NCBI GenBank assembly: GCA_014804655.1
Contig: JAAUZK010000023.1
Span: 11,477 to 47,835 of the forward strand
DNA length: 36,359 nucleotides
Source: Lachnospiraceae bacterium
GTDB taxonomy: Bacteria > Bacillota > Clostridia > Lachnospirales > Lachnospiraceae
Reading direction: 5' to 3'
The notes under the pieces are model-generated. The model searched no databases, was not told the origin of the DNA, and saw only the letters and a list, made by a program, of their open reading frames with translations. Made by a program: the position numbers and the translations under genes. Below are positions 1 to 7,250 of this stretch, one piece after another. Each line of letters starts with the position of its first letter. Position 1 is the stretch's first letter.

Positions 1-46
1 CTTTGCCGTAGGTTTTGCATAGGTTGTGTACTTGTAAGATGTTCAT
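1..46 (-). CDS. ABC transporter ATP-binding protein, N-terminus only (cut by left edge)
   Basis: Fifteen codons are visible, reading leftward from an ATG at 46-44. They give MNILQVHNLCKTYGK, the usual opening of the A-loop strand of an ABC ATPase (a hydrophobic strand followed by Lys-x-Tyr-Gly). An AGGAAAGG ribosome binding site lies at about 60-67. The gene is the next one downstream of the histidine kinase and response regulator on the same strand. That order (regulator, kinase, ATPase) is typical of Firmicute two-component systems that switch on a drug or antimicrobial-peptide ABC transporter. Walker motifs lie outside the window, so the family rests on this short N-terminus and the context. 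Confidence 0.6.
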   Translation of the reverse strand, partial: MNILQVHNLCKTYGK

Positions 47-86
47 TGTGATAAAAGTTCCTTTCCTGTAGGTATAGAGTGTATTG

Positions 87-258
87 GATAGCGGAACGCT
101 CAGACAAGAATACATTACAATGTCGCCGCGCTCTCGCTCCGCAAGCAAGCGTAGCAGACACTAAGCTCGTGAGTTGCGGAGCAACTCAATACCTCGCTAA
201 GTGCTGACGCTTGTTGAGGGGCTCCGTTTGTAATGTATTCTTGTCTGAGCTGGCTATC
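87..258. repeat. Long nested palindrome between kinase and ABC gene
   Basis: This stretch folds on itself at several levels. The outer arms 98-120 and 228-250 are a perfect 23-bp inverted repeat, extended by gatagc/gctatc at 87-92 and 253-258. Inside are imperfect arms around 143-165 and 197-214, and a perfect 7-bp hairpin with a GGA loop (171-177 and 181-187). No T-tract follows, so it is not a simple terminator. It occupies most of the 340-bp gap 47-386, which contains no gene I can support. It may be a REP/MITE-like element or an mRNA-stabilising structure between cistrons. Confidence 0.7.
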
Positions 259-386
259 GAAAAAATTTCATGTCAGTATCATAGCAAGTACATCTTACAG
301 ACAGGTGAATTTCATCTTACGATTTTGTAAGGTGCTGGGTGAGTGAGATAGGCTGTCGTGATTCTGGGCTTTCGGACAGGCGTAGT

Positions 387-1631
387 CTATGAGGTGAATA
401 GGATGGTGAAAGTAGTTCCCACGTGGGGTGTGCTCTGGACGGAAATCGAGCCGCCTTGTCCTTCCACGATAGATTTGGCGAGCGACAATCCCAGACCGAT
501 GCCTTGTGTGTCAGAAGACTTTCGGCTTCGGTAGAAGCGCTTAAAGATATGGTGGATATCTTCGGGAGCAATGCCGTTGCCATCGTCGGAGATCATGATT
601 CGGGTAGTGACAGGGGATGTGTCCCACGAAATATGGATAGTGCCGTTTGCGTCTGTGTGGTCTAACGCATTTTTGACGATGTTGCCGATGGCTTCGATTG
701 TCCATGAAGGATCGCAGGGAAGGGTTCCCTCAGAGGAACCTTCCAGTTTGATTTCTTTGTATTCGCTTGCGGCGCGGGTCGTCAGTTCGTTTACTGCGTG
801 GGAGACCAGTTCCGACAGGTTACAGATTCTTTTCTCGAAAACGATGCTTCCGGCGTCCAGACGGGTGATCTTCAGCATGGACTCGATCAACTGCTCCATG
901 CGATTTAGGGCAAGTTCTGTTTTCGCCGTAAATTTCTGTATGACGGCAGGGTGGTCGGGTTCGTTTTCCATAATTTCCTGATACATGGAGAGTGCCGCAA
1001 GTGGTGTCCGCAGTTGATGGGAGATATCGGAGATCGTATTGCGTAAGAAGATTTTGGATCTGTATTCGGTTTCGTTCTGTGCCTGAAGCATGGTGGACAG
1101 TCTGTCCACGGAAGAAAAGACTTGGTAGATAGTCCCCTCGTCTGTCTGTGGCAGACGGTGGGTATAGTCGCCGTCAATATAATTGTTAATGATGGAAGAG
1201 GCATGGCGGTATAGCTTGTCTCTTTTATGCAAAAAGAGGAGACTCATGCCGAGAAGAAGCAGACAGATCGGGAGCAGGGCAGTCAGCGTTGAATACCATG
1301 CGTGGTTTCGGAAAGAGTGGAGATGGGGCAGAAACTGCGTGTCCAAAGAAGGGACGATTCCGAGTTTTTCAAGTAGATCGGCGCCTGTCTGTGTTTGACC
1401 GGCTTCATCGTCAGTGAGCGCCTTGGCGATTATATTTTCAGGGACGCCTTGATCGATCAGAGAGGAGGCGACCGCTTCATCGTGGGACAGGAGCATGGAT
1501 TTGGCAGAGTCGGTCAGTTGTCTGCAGAAAAGAGCGGCTGTTATAAGGAGTAGGAAGCAGAAAGTGAGAAGGAAAGTGTAGTATTTTCTGATCTGGCGGT
1601 CCTGCATGAGGCTGGGAGTTGTTCTGTTCAT
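387..1631 (-). CDS. Sensor histidine kinase (HisKA/HATPase_c, two TM helices)
   Basis: This is a 414-residue membrane sensor kinase. A first TM helix lies at about 19-37, an extracytoplasmic loop of about 70 residues follows, and a second TM helix lies at about 112-134. A HAMP-like linker (about 135-190) leads to a HisKA dimerisation domain with H-box SHQLRTP (phospho-acceptor His205). The C-terminal ATPase domain shows an N-box (NIVKNALDH, 317-325), G1 box DDGNG (349-353), F-box FKRFYRS and G2 box GIGLGL (377-382), so the catalytic parts look intact. The architecture is that of a classical HAMP-type kinase and not of the short intramembrane BceS type. It lies 70 bp downstream of the response regulator gene and upstream of an ABC ATPase gene, presumably the regulated target. 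The ligand is not predictable. Confidence 0.93.
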   Translation of the reverse strand: MNRTTPSLMQDRQIRKYYTFLLTFCFLLLITAALFCRQLTDSAKSMLLSHDEAVASSLIDQGVPENIIAKALTDDEAGQTQTGADLLEKLGIVPSLDTQFLPHLHSFRNHAWYSTLTALLPICLLLLGMSLLFLHKRDKLYRHASSIINNYIDGDYTHRLPQTDEGTIYQVFSSVDRLSTMLQAQNETEYRSKIFLRNTISDISHQLRTPLAALSMYQEIMENEPDHPAVIQKFTAKTELALNRMEQLIESMLKITRLDAGSIVFEKRICNLSELVSHAVNELTTRAASEYKEIKLEGSSEGTLPCDPSWTIEAIGNIVKNALDHTDANGTIHISWDTSPVTTRIMISDDGNGIAPEDIHHIFKRFYRSRKSSDTQGIGLGLSLAKSIVEGQGGSISVQSTPHVGTTFTILFTS

Positions 1632-1701
1632 GTTTATTCGTTATGCCTTTCTTGATGTTTATAGCTATCTGATATATAAGATTAGCGCCGCATATGACGG
1701 G

Positions 1702-2505
1702 TTATGATTTCCAACGGTATCCGAACCCTCGTACGGTAATAAGATGTTCCGGGTGCGAGGGATCGGTCTCGATTTTCTCACGAAGACGGCGGATATATAC
1801 GGATAATGTGTTATCATCTACGAAATCGCCTGCGCTGTCCCATAATTTGTCCAGAATGATATCGCGGGTAATAACCTGATCTGCGTTTTGTACAAGCAGG
1901 CACAGAAGCCGATATTCTGCCTTGGTCAGATCTATAGGATTGCCGCCACGTGTTACGCGGCTTGCCGTAAGGTCGATCGTAAGGCTGCCGGAGATAATGA
2001 CGGACGAATTGGTGTTTGTAGATTGCAGATTGTTTCCGTGTACGGTTGTCCCATAATGGGTAGAGGCGGATGGTACATCAGGCATTCCTGCGGGAGTTTC
2101 ATATGAGGCAGAAGGTGAGTGTGTCTGTGTGGAAATATGAGCACGCCGCAGCAGAGCACGGATTCGTGAGCAGAGTTCCCCGATTTTAAAAGGTTTCGTG
2201 ATGTAATCATCTCCACCGCAGTCAAGCCCACGTATGATATTTACTTCTTCATCGGAGGCGGTGAGGAAAATAATAGGAATCTGTCTGTTCTGCTGCCGAA
2301 CCTTTTCACAGACTTCAAAACCGGTTCCGTCGGGGAGGGTGACATCGAGGATGAGTAAATCGAAATGACTAAACTGGTCAATGATACTGCTCAATGCGTC
2401 TTCCGCGGTGTGGACGGTTTCTACATCGAATCCGTTCTTTTGCAGGGAGTATTCCAGTCCGTCTATGAGGCTGATATCGTCTTCGAGTAGTAATATTTTA
2501 GTCAT
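1702..2505 (-). CDS. OmpR/PhoB-family response regulator
   Basis: This DNA-binding response regulator (267 residues) partners the adjacent kinase. The receiver domain has the acidic pair (EDD, 8-10), phospho-acceptor Asp54 in LILDVTLPDG, the Thr/Ala switch (LTAS) and Lys104 in YITKPFK. The C-terminal winged-helix domain (about 174-267) ends with the typical TVRGFGYRW motif. I chose the ATG at 2505 because AGAAAGG lies nine bases upstream. An in-frame ATG at 2547 has no ribosome binding site and would add 14 unconserved residues. An odd feature is the roughly 50-residue Ser/Thr/Pro-rich linker between the domains (about 122-172), much longer than the usual dozen or so residues. The domain calls are secure. 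Confidence 0.93.
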   Translation of the reverse strand: MTKILLLEDDISLIDGLEYSLQKNGFDVETVHTAEDALSSIIDQFSHFDLLILDVTLPDGTGFEVCEKVRQQNRQIPIIFLTASDEEVNIIRGLDCGGDDYITKPFKIGELCSRIRALLRRAHISTQTHSPSASYETPAGMPDVPSASTHYGTTVHGNNLQSTNTNSSVIISGSLTIDLTASRVTRGGNPIDLTKAEYRLLCLLVQNADQVITRDIILDKLWDSAGDFVDDNTLSVYIRRLREKIETDPSHPEHLITVRGFGYRWKS

Positions 2506-2664
2506 AAGAGATGCCTTTCTGTATGAAAACTGCTCATCGAATTTCAATGAATCTTTATAGGATAGTTCGACAGCTTAAAATATTTAGGTTGAATGCTGAG
2601 TTTATAAAATCGTCTCTGTCCGATGAAATTTTTATGGAATAGGAAATTCCCTGGCAAAATCGAG

Positions 2665-2988
2665 CTAACTCGATTTCTTATATTCTTCGCCCCAGATCTG
2701 CATTGCATCCAGAATCGGGCGCATGGACTCCCCTAATTCGCTTAAGGCATATTCTACGCGGGGCGGTACTTCGGGATAAACGGTTCTCGTGATAATACCG
2801 TCATCTTCCATGGCACGCAGGGAATCGGTCAATACTTTCTGGCTGATACCTTCTAAGTCTTTTTTTAATTCATTGAAACGCCACGGACGGGCGAGAAGAT
2901 TTCGTATAATCAGGAGTTTCCACTTGCTGCCGATGATAGATACCGTAGTGGCAACGGGGCATTCCGGTAATTCGTCTTTGGTTTTCAT
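2665..2988 (-). CDS. HxlR-family winged-helix transcriptional regulator
   Basis: This 107-residue one-component regulator carries the HxlR signature: a conserved Cys near the N-terminus (PEC, Cys10), the IGSKWKLLIIRNLL helix, the recognition segment ending in ISQKVLTDSLR, and the wing RTVYPEVPPRVEYALSELG. HxlR proteins bind DNA as dimers, and several respond to aldehydes or oxidants through the N-terminal Cys. I start at 2988 because GAGG lies nine bases upstream; an ATG five codons earlier overlaps that site. It is transcribed leftward from its own promoter (3036-3064). A degraded second copy of the same gene lies at 6062-6183. The target genes are unknown. Confidence 0.9.
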   Translation of the reverse strand: MKTKDELPECPVATTVSIIGSKWKLLIIRNLLARPWRFNELKKDLEGISQKVLTDSLRAMEDDGIITRTVYPEVPPRVEYALSELGESMRPILDAMQIWGEEYKKSS

Positions 2989-3035
2989 GGCATGATACCT
3001 CATTTCTATGGTTTCTTTTTGATACTTACACTCTG

Positions 3036-3064
3036 ATTATAGTGCAGTATTCCTAAAATAACAA
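3036..3064 (-). promoter_or_regulatory. Promoter of the HxlR gene
   Basis: On the minus strand TTGTTA (3064-3059) is followed by 17 bases and TATAAT (3041-3036). An imperfect inverted repeat (atacttacact / agtgcagtat) covers the -10 region and is a plausible autoregulatory operator. The rest of 2989-3253 contains nothing else I can support, apart from a TATAAT-like box near 3170 on the plus strand. Confidence 0.6.
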
Positions 3065-3253
3065 TGATGGAAGTACTGTTTCACAATTTTCAAAATAGTG
3101 ACTTGTTATAAACAGTTTTGCACACTGTACAAACTTTTGTTTTTGCTATGTAAATATGCATTTTTTTGGTATAATAAGACATGAAGTTATGCTAAGATCA
3201 TAAAATACATGATCTAAGTATATCTATATCATCTCTGGGAGAATGCGAAGAGC

Positions 3254-3367
3254 ATGCATTCTCCGTCGGCTGTGAAAGTGTATGATGAGCTGATAGCCTG
3301 GAAACAACGCCCGAAACGTTCCACGTTGGAAGTATCCGGTGCAAGACAGGTATTTAAATTTGAATGA
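3254..3367 (+). pseudogene. Remnant: N-terminus of an AAA/DUF4143-type ATPase
   Basis: The open frame encodes 37 residues beginning MHSPSAVKVYDELIAWK and ending in SGARQVFKFE before TGA. The pattern (short N-terminus, Tyr-x-x-Leu-x-x-Trp-Lys, then Gly-Ala-Arg-Gln-Val) is how AAA ATPases of the DUF4143 group begin, just before their Walker A loop GARQVGKT. Here the frame is lost exactly where GKT should follow, so there is no P-loop and no ATPase. A matching C-terminal fragment of the same kind of protein is at 10417-10596 on the same strand. The family assignment is from memory of the motif and not from an alignment. Confidence 0.55.
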
Positions 3368-3435
3368 ATATTGTAATTATTATAAGTAATAAGAAAGAAA
3401 ACTGCTTGATACAAACTTTTTAGGAGCTGAGATTT

Positions 3436-4089
3436 ATGGTCGAAGAAAAAATTCAACAGCTATTTTCGGAATACCCCAATAATATATATGGATTTACGAG
3501 TATCTCATATAGCTTGTATGCAAGTCAGTATAAGTCGGCTTTAGTGTTTGCAGTTCCCTATGGAGAGCAGCTTACGATTAAAAATTATACAGAAGAAAGG
3601 TTCGAAAGAGGAATCCAAGATGCAAAAAAAATAATAGAAGAAATTTTAATGCAAATAGAAGAAATACTTAATGAGCATAAGGTGAAATATTATATTCCGC
3701 CGGTAGCACAGAGCAATGAAGAAGAATTAGTTGCTCCGTTTTCATTTAAGTATGCTGCGGTTAATGCTGGATTGGGTTGGATAGGGAAAAATGATGTTGT
3801 CATTACGGAAAAATATGGACCAAGAGTAAGATTGTCCGCAATCTTGATAGACAGTCAATTTGCATATGGACGAAGAATAGTAAAAAGTAATTGCCCGGAT
3901 TCGTGTAAAAAGTGTGTTCAGATTTGTCCGTATAATGCACTGCATGATGTGAAATGGAATATTGACGCATTGAGAAATGACATTATTGACTATCAGTTAT
4001 GCAACCAAAAAAGAAGTTTGTATATTGAAAAGCATGGAAGAAAAAATGCTTGCGGTCTTTGTATGGTTGCCTGTCCGATTGGAATATAA
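3436..4089 (+). CDS. QueG-like 4Fe-4S protein (epoxyqueuosine reductase family, short form)
   Basis: This is a 217-residue iron-sulfur protein. The middle carries the GLGWIGKND segment characteristic of the epoxyqueuosine reductase (QueG) group, and the C-terminus has two ferredoxin-like Cys sets: Cys153/157/160/164 followed by Pro, and Cys189 with Cys206/209/213 followed by Pro. True QueG is well over 300 residues, binds cobalamin and performs the last step of tRNA queuosine synthesis. This protein ends directly after the second cluster and has a short N-terminus, so it may be a diverged electron-transfer or reductase relative. AGGAG lies nine bases before the ATG. It stands alone on the plus strand, downstream of an ATPase remnant and convergent with the HTH gene at 4123. 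Confidence 0.75.
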   Translation: MVEEKIQQLFSEYPNNIYGFTSISYSLYASQYKSALVFAVPYGEQLTIKNYTEERFERGIQDAKKIIEEILMQIEEILNEHKVKYYIPPVAQSNEEELVAPFSFKYAAVNAGLGWIGKNDVVITEKYGPRVRLSAILIDSQFAYGRRIVKSNCPDSCKKCVQICPYNALHDVKWNIDALRNDIIDYQLCNQKRSLYIEKHGRKNACGLCMVACPIGI

Positions 4090-4122
4090 GATACTTTCCA
4101 CATAATATAGTCTTTACAAAGT

Positions 4123-4860
4123 CTATAAATTCTTTTCCATATCCTCAAGTATCCCTAAAAAATTGCGAATAGGCTTTCCTTCTTCAACTAATCTCGTAAG
4201 TTCTTGTTTGACTTGTAGGCAGGATATCTTAGACGGAATAATATCATCTACAACTCCGGGATATAGTTCTGATACATTATCTATCATTACTTTCACGAGA
4301 TTTTTGTTTAGAATCATGGCATAAAACTTATCACAAGTTTCCACAACATCATCTATTATCTTTTCATACGGATTTTCCTCTTTTCCGCTAATAACGGAAG
4401 TAAACACAACATTGTCAAAAGAAAGCACCCTATATTCGTTTTCATTCATTTCTGTATTATCCCTAACACGCAAAACAGGCATTAACTTCCCTGTTTCTTT
4501 AACAAGTGAAATTCTTTTCTTATTTACATAGTCCGTTTCAAGTCCTGCTATTATAAATGATATTAAACCAACTCCAAATTCTAAAACGAATGGTTCTGCT
4601 ATCATATTATTTTTAATTTCTCGTTCCGCAGTAATATCTCCATTTTCTACTACTTTTTCGTCAATGCCTATTAACACATTTGCAGAAATGCCTAAAACTT
4701 TACATATTCCTGCCAACAAAGAGATGTCTGGAAGTCCATTTCCTCTTTCCCATTTGCTTACCGCTTGTGCTGTCACGCCGATTCTTGATGCAAATTCCTC
4801 CTGCGTCATTTTTCGCATTTGCCTATATTGACAAATTGTTTCTCCGATATTATTTTGCAT
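4123..4860 (-). CDS. HTH (XRE) regulator fused to an FlhA-like C-terminal domain
   Basis: Residues 1-65 are a Cro/C1-type helix-turn-helix (MTQEEFASRIGVTAQAVSKWE). The remaining 180 residues resemble the cytosolic C-terminal domain of the flagellar/type III export gate protein FlhA. A VLRVRDN strand matches the IRIRDN strand at the start of that domain. The stretch LVKVMIDNVSELYP plus VVDDIIPSKISCLQVKQ and PIRNFLGILEDM follows the FlhA order of helix, Tyr-Pro, Val-x-x-hydrophobic-Pro, and Pro-Ile-Arg-x-x-x-x-Ile-Leu-Glu. The FlhA membrane region is absent and no flagellar gene is in the window. An export-gate docking fold seems to have become a sensor or oligomerisation module of a DNA-binding protein. 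GAGGAG lies just before the ATG. The HTH is secure; the FlhA match is by motif only. Confidence 0.8.
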   Translation of the reverse strand: MQNNIGETICQYRQMRKMTQEEFASRIGVTAQAVSKWERGNGLPDISLLAGICKVLGISANVLIGIDEKVVENGDITAEREIKNNMIAEPFVLEFGVGLISFIIAGLETDYVNKKRISLVKETGKLMPVLRVRDNTEMNENEYRVLSFDNVVFTSVISGKEENPYEKIIDDVVETCDKFYAMILNKNLVKVMIDNVSELYPGVVDDIIPSKISCLQVKQELTRLVEEGKPIRNFLGILEDMEKNL

Positions 4861-4969
4861 ATTACTCCTCCAGATGTTTATTTATTATGTTTAGATTATA
4901 ATACTTATTATATTTCATGCATAGCAACGGAATGTTGATAGTAACTAAACCAATCAATTTTTCGGTCTA

Positions 4970-5083
4970 CTAAAAATAAAACAAATTTTCCTTATTTCGT
5001 TCAATCATCATCTGCCTTGCCCGTTCCAATGCCTGTAATGCTTTTTCTAAGTCCTTGTTGACTTCGTTGTTGCACTCAATCAC
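4970..5083 (-). CDS. Possible 37-residue ORF or gene remnant, Lys/Glu-rich helix
   Basis: The frame starts at GTG (5083) with GAGGG seven to eight bases upstream and encodes a charged helical peptide (NNEVNKDLEKALQALERARQ and onward). It ends at TAG in 4970-4972. The composition resembles coiled-coil pieces of small mobile-element accessory proteins, but I do not recognise a family. Imperfect direct repeats (tgttgatagt followed by aact or tact) lie on both sides, near 4933-4946 and 5111-5124, which would fit an inserted or decayed segment. It could equally be a chance frame. The rest of 4861-5128 shows nothing further. Confidence 0.3.
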   Translation of the reverse strand: MIECNNEVNKDLEKALQALERARQMMIERNKENLFYF

Positions 5084-5128
5084 TTTTGATCCCTCATTCT
5101 TTAAGTGCTGTGTTGATAGTTACTGGAA

Positions 5129-5170
5129 ATAAAAAAGGTAGCTGATTTTCTGTTAAGATAATCGCTACCT
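5129..5170 (-). terminator. Rho-independent terminator of the NUDIX gene
   Basis: On the minus strand the stem GGTAGC-GATT / AATC-GCTACC (one bulged base) is followed by CTTTTTTATTT. It sits about 70 bp past the NUDIX stop codon, in the right orientation. Confidence 0.8.
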
Positions 5171-5240
5171 AAAGGTAAACAATATTCAATTTTCATATCA
5201 TTTTTCTGTCATGACTTTTCCCCGACAATCGGAAGTTGTA

Positions 5241-5708
5241 TCAATGCTTTTCTTCGTTCCGCTGCTTCTGTAAATCGTTTTTTGTTTCTTCGTGTTGCTT
5301 ACAGAAAAGCTCCGGCATTTCATCGAGGCCAAAGTATTTGAGATCAACTGTTTCAAGATTATCACATTTCAGCTGCCCGCCTATCATTTCCAATTCGTAA
5401 ACAATACATATACTATGCGCCTTATCGCCATTCGGATACTCCATGTCGCAGTCCGTATAGATACCAATCAGACCCGACACCTTCACATCAAGCCCGGTTT
5501 CCTCTTTTACTTCTCTGATGGCGGCCATCTCCGGTGTTTCCCCTATTTCGATTGCTCCACCCGGAAATCCCCACTTTTTACTATCTCCACGACGTTGGAG
5601 CAAAACTTTTCCATCTGAATCAAAAACACACCCGCCCGCAAAAACCAGAATGATTTTTTCATGCCCAACTTTACTTCTTAACCATCCTATATAGTCTTTT
5701 GACTTCAT
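5241..5708 (-). CDS. NUDIX hydrolase
   Basis: This 155-residue protein has a full Nudix box, GGAIEIGETPEMAAIREVKEETGL in outline: Gly, five residues, Glu, seven residues, then REVKEETGL (key residues Arg, Glu, Glu, Glu), which binds the divalent metal and pyrophosphate. A strand VFAGGCVFDSDGKVLLQRR precedes it. Such enzymes hydrolyse nucleoside diphosphates linked to another group; the substrate cannot be told. I chose ATG 5708 with GGGAGA about ten bases upstream. The open frame continues 36 codons further, but without a ribosome binding site and with no family resemblance. It is a single-gene unit with its own terminator. The upstream gap 5709-5973 holds no gene I can support. Confidence 0.9.
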   Translation of the reverse strand: MKSKDYIGWLRSKVGHEKIILVFAGGCVFDSDGKVLLQRRGDSKKWGFPGGAIEIGETPEMAAIREVKEETGLDVKVSGLIGIYTDCDMEYPNGDKAHSICIVYELEMIGGQLKCDNLETVDLKYFGLDEMPELFCKQHEETKNDLQKQRNEEKH

Positions 5709-5973
5709 ACTGATCTTTTCTCCCTTTGTTCTACAAATGATGTTTTCAACCTTTTTCACTTTGCATACGCACAATGATTCCAAAAAACATGGATAATAAA
5801 TCAAGGGAAAATACATACCATTTTACTATAAGGGCCTCTATAAGCCTTGAAAAATTTAAGAAGTTCAAACAGTGAATCTGCATATCCCGATTTATTGAAT
5901 TGTTCAACTCCATTATTTTATCACAAACGTCCACACAATTCTATTAAGTTTTGCTTAAACTCCCTTTGCGCAT

Positions 5974-6004
5974 AAAAAAGACTATAACCATTGCTGTCAT
6001 AGCC
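5974..6004 (-). terminator. Terminator downstream of the MBL-fold gene and HxlR fragment
   Basis: Read leftward, a nine-pair stem (GGCTATGAC / GTTATAGTC, two G-U pairs) is preceded by an A-rich run and followed by TTTTTT. It would end transcripts from the MBL-fold gene at 6198-7043 after they pass through the broken HxlR copy. Confidence 0.65.
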
Positions 6005-6061
6005 TTTTAAGGATTGAGGAAGTTCCATTTTTATTTGTATTTGTTTGTCGCCCCTCCGCAC

Positions 6062-6183
6062 TATCCAACATCGGGCGCACGGACAGGCGAGAGGATTTTG
6101 TATGATCAGGAGTTTCCACTAGCTGCCGATGATAGATACCGTGGTGGCAACGGGCATTCCGGCAATTCGTCTTTGGTTTTCAT
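6062..6183 (-). pseudogene. Truncated duplicate of the HxlR regulator gene
   Basis: Nucleotides 6102-6185 repeat the first part of the HxlR gene (about 2905-2990) almost exactly, including the ATG and the ATTCGTCTTTGG segment. One G is missing (gcaacgggc here against gcaacggggc there), which shifts the frame. The fragment then jumps to a piece matching the C-terminal part of the gene (catcgggcgcacggac against aatcgggcgcatggac, about 2711-2728), so roughly 160 bp are deleted internally. No functional protein can be made. It lies directly after the stop of the MBL-fold gene and shows that this region has undergone segmental duplication. Confidence 0.85.
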
Positions 6184-6197
6184 GGTATACCTCTTTC

Positions 6198-7043
6198 CTA
6201 TAATTGAATTTTCAATCCATCATATGCAAACTGTATCGAATCCAATTCTTTTTCTAATTGTTTATAATTGTCGTAGGATTTTCCCCAGTCTTCCTCTAAA
6301 TGTGTAATAATGACTTTTTTGATTTCGTATTGCTTTCTTATGTCATCAATTTCATCTAAAGTAAACAACTCTTTTCTCAGTGGATTATCTTTATTCAATA
6401 TGAACCCATCCTTTAAGACGTCACCTACAATTGTATTGCCAATAATCAAAATATCTGCATTCTCGAATTTCTCTGATGCCGGAAACGGTTTTACATCGCA
6501 AGGGGCATAGATTATTTTTTTACCATTAGAGGAAATAACAAATATTGTTACATGTTCCTGTTCGTTTACCGGAACAAGATCAATTAAAATATTCTCTCCT
6601 TTAAGATTACGAATTCCGCTCATATATACAAGCCCCTTAGCTTCATAATAGGAAAGAACTGAACCATAAGCGGTTCCTTGCTTTTGGATATCTTCAAGGA
6701 TGGCAGGTAAAGAAGCAACTTCTATTGGATTATCAGATTTTTTCCCTAGCGAAGCGGCAAGCCAGTCCATTTTCAGTTGTTCGATCACTCGCATTCCCAT
6801 TGTGTGATCCGGATCGCAGTGGCTGTATAAAATATGTTCCACCTTTTGTATACGGGCATTATTCAGCGCAGCGTTGATATCTTCCGGCGTATCAATCAAT
6901 ACATTGATATCTTCAATAAAAAGACTGCAGCCTGTTCGTGCATAGGGAAAGCCTTTCAGCCGAGCCTCCGTGCATATAGGGCAGTTGCAGCATGGTCTTG
7001 GCGTGCTGACACAGCCGCCGGAGCCAAGTATTATCACATTCAT
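6198..7043 (-). CDS. MBL-fold metallohydrolase (PhnP-like, Cys-rich N-terminus)
   Basis: This 281-residue metallo-beta-lactamase-fold protein begins MNVIILGSGGCVSTPRP and carries a Cys cluster (Cys11, 18, 19, 21, 24) as in the structural zinc site of PhnP-type phosphodiesterases. The metal motif is SHCDPDHTMG (His75, Asp77, Asp79, His80), so the second His of the classical HxHxDH is Asp. Further ligands are probably IDTPED (Asp51), APCDVKPF and ITHLEE near the C-terminus. PhnP relatives cleave cyclic phosphate esters; the substrate here is unknown. The gene is divergent from the ACGX peptide gene, shares its upstream region, and its ATG overlaps the stop of a small upstream frame (ATGA), which suggests translational coupling. 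A role in the RiPP system is inference from position only. Confidence 0.85.
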   Translation of the reverse strand: MNVIILGSGGCVSTPRPCCNCPICTEARLKGFPYARTGCSLFIEDINVLIDTPEDINAALNNARIQKVEHILYSHCDPDHTMGMRVIEQLKMDWLAASLGKKSDNPIEVASLPAILEDIQKQGTAYGSVLSYYEAKGLVYMSGIRNLKGENILIDLVPVNEQEHVTIFVISSNGKKIIYAPCDVKPFPASEKFENADILIIGNTIVGDVLKDGFILNKDNPLRKELFTLDEIDDIRKQYEIKKVIITHLEEDWGKSYDNYKQLEKELDSIQFAYDGLKIQL

Positions 7044-7189
7044 TTCAGCGAGTCTCCTTCTGTTTTGAGTTGTCTGAACGCTTCACGCATACGGGTAAAA
7101 TATACAGATGTGGCTTCCTTTGGAAACACTTCTACAGATGTGACTCCCTTTGGAAACACTTCTACAGATGTGACTCCCTTTGGAGGCAC
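7040..7189 (-). CDS. Possible coupled leader ORF with three 10-residue repeats
   Basis: A frame from GTG (7189) runs 49 codons to TGA (7042-7040), whose last bases overlap the MBL-fold ATG in a classical ATGA junction. It encodes about three copies of VFPKGVTSVE followed by a basic tail (MREAFRQLKTEGDSLK). No in-frame ATG lies upstream and no Shine-Dalgarno sequence precedes the GTG, which sits roughly where the transcript from the 7197-7227 promoter would begin. It could therefore be a leaderless coupling peptide, a relic of an upstream gene, or a chance frame kept open by the 30-bp repeat unit. The ATGA overlap is the main argument for coding. Confidence 0.4.
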   Translation of the reverse strand: MPPKGVTSVEVFPKGVTSVEVFPKEATSVYFTRMREAFRQLKTEGDSLK

Positions 7190-7192
7190 TTC
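7103..7192. repeat. Three tandem 30-bp repeats
   Basis: Units at 7103-7132, 7133-7162 and 7163-7192 (tacagatgtgactcccttt, then ggaaacacttc) differ at only a few positions. Thirty bases is a whole number of codons, so either strand stays open through the array. It lies between the MBL-fold gene and its promoter. Confidence 0.95.
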
Positions 7193-7196
7193 TGTT

Positions 7197-7227
7197 ATTA
7201 TAACACAAAAAATATGGGAATTGTGAA
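7197..7227 (-). promoter_or_regulatory. Putative promoter of the MBL-fold transcript
   Basis: TATAAT at 7202-7197 is perfect. TTCACA at 7227-7222 is the best -35 but lies 19 bases away, which would make the promoter weak or activator-dependent. The predicted start falls at the edge of the 30-bp repeats. Confidence 0.45.
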
Positions 7228-7250
7228 CTGATTGAAATGCTTTGTTTTTA

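Noticed and set aside
5746..5934. Minus-strand 62-codon frame upstream of the NUDIX gene
   Set aside because: It overlaps the likely leader region, lacks a ribosome binding site and resembles no family.
6834..7226. Plus-strand 130-codon frame across the 30-bp repeats
   Set aside because: It is antisense to the MBL-fold gene and owes its length to the repeat unit being a multiple of three. No ribosome binding site precedes its ATG.
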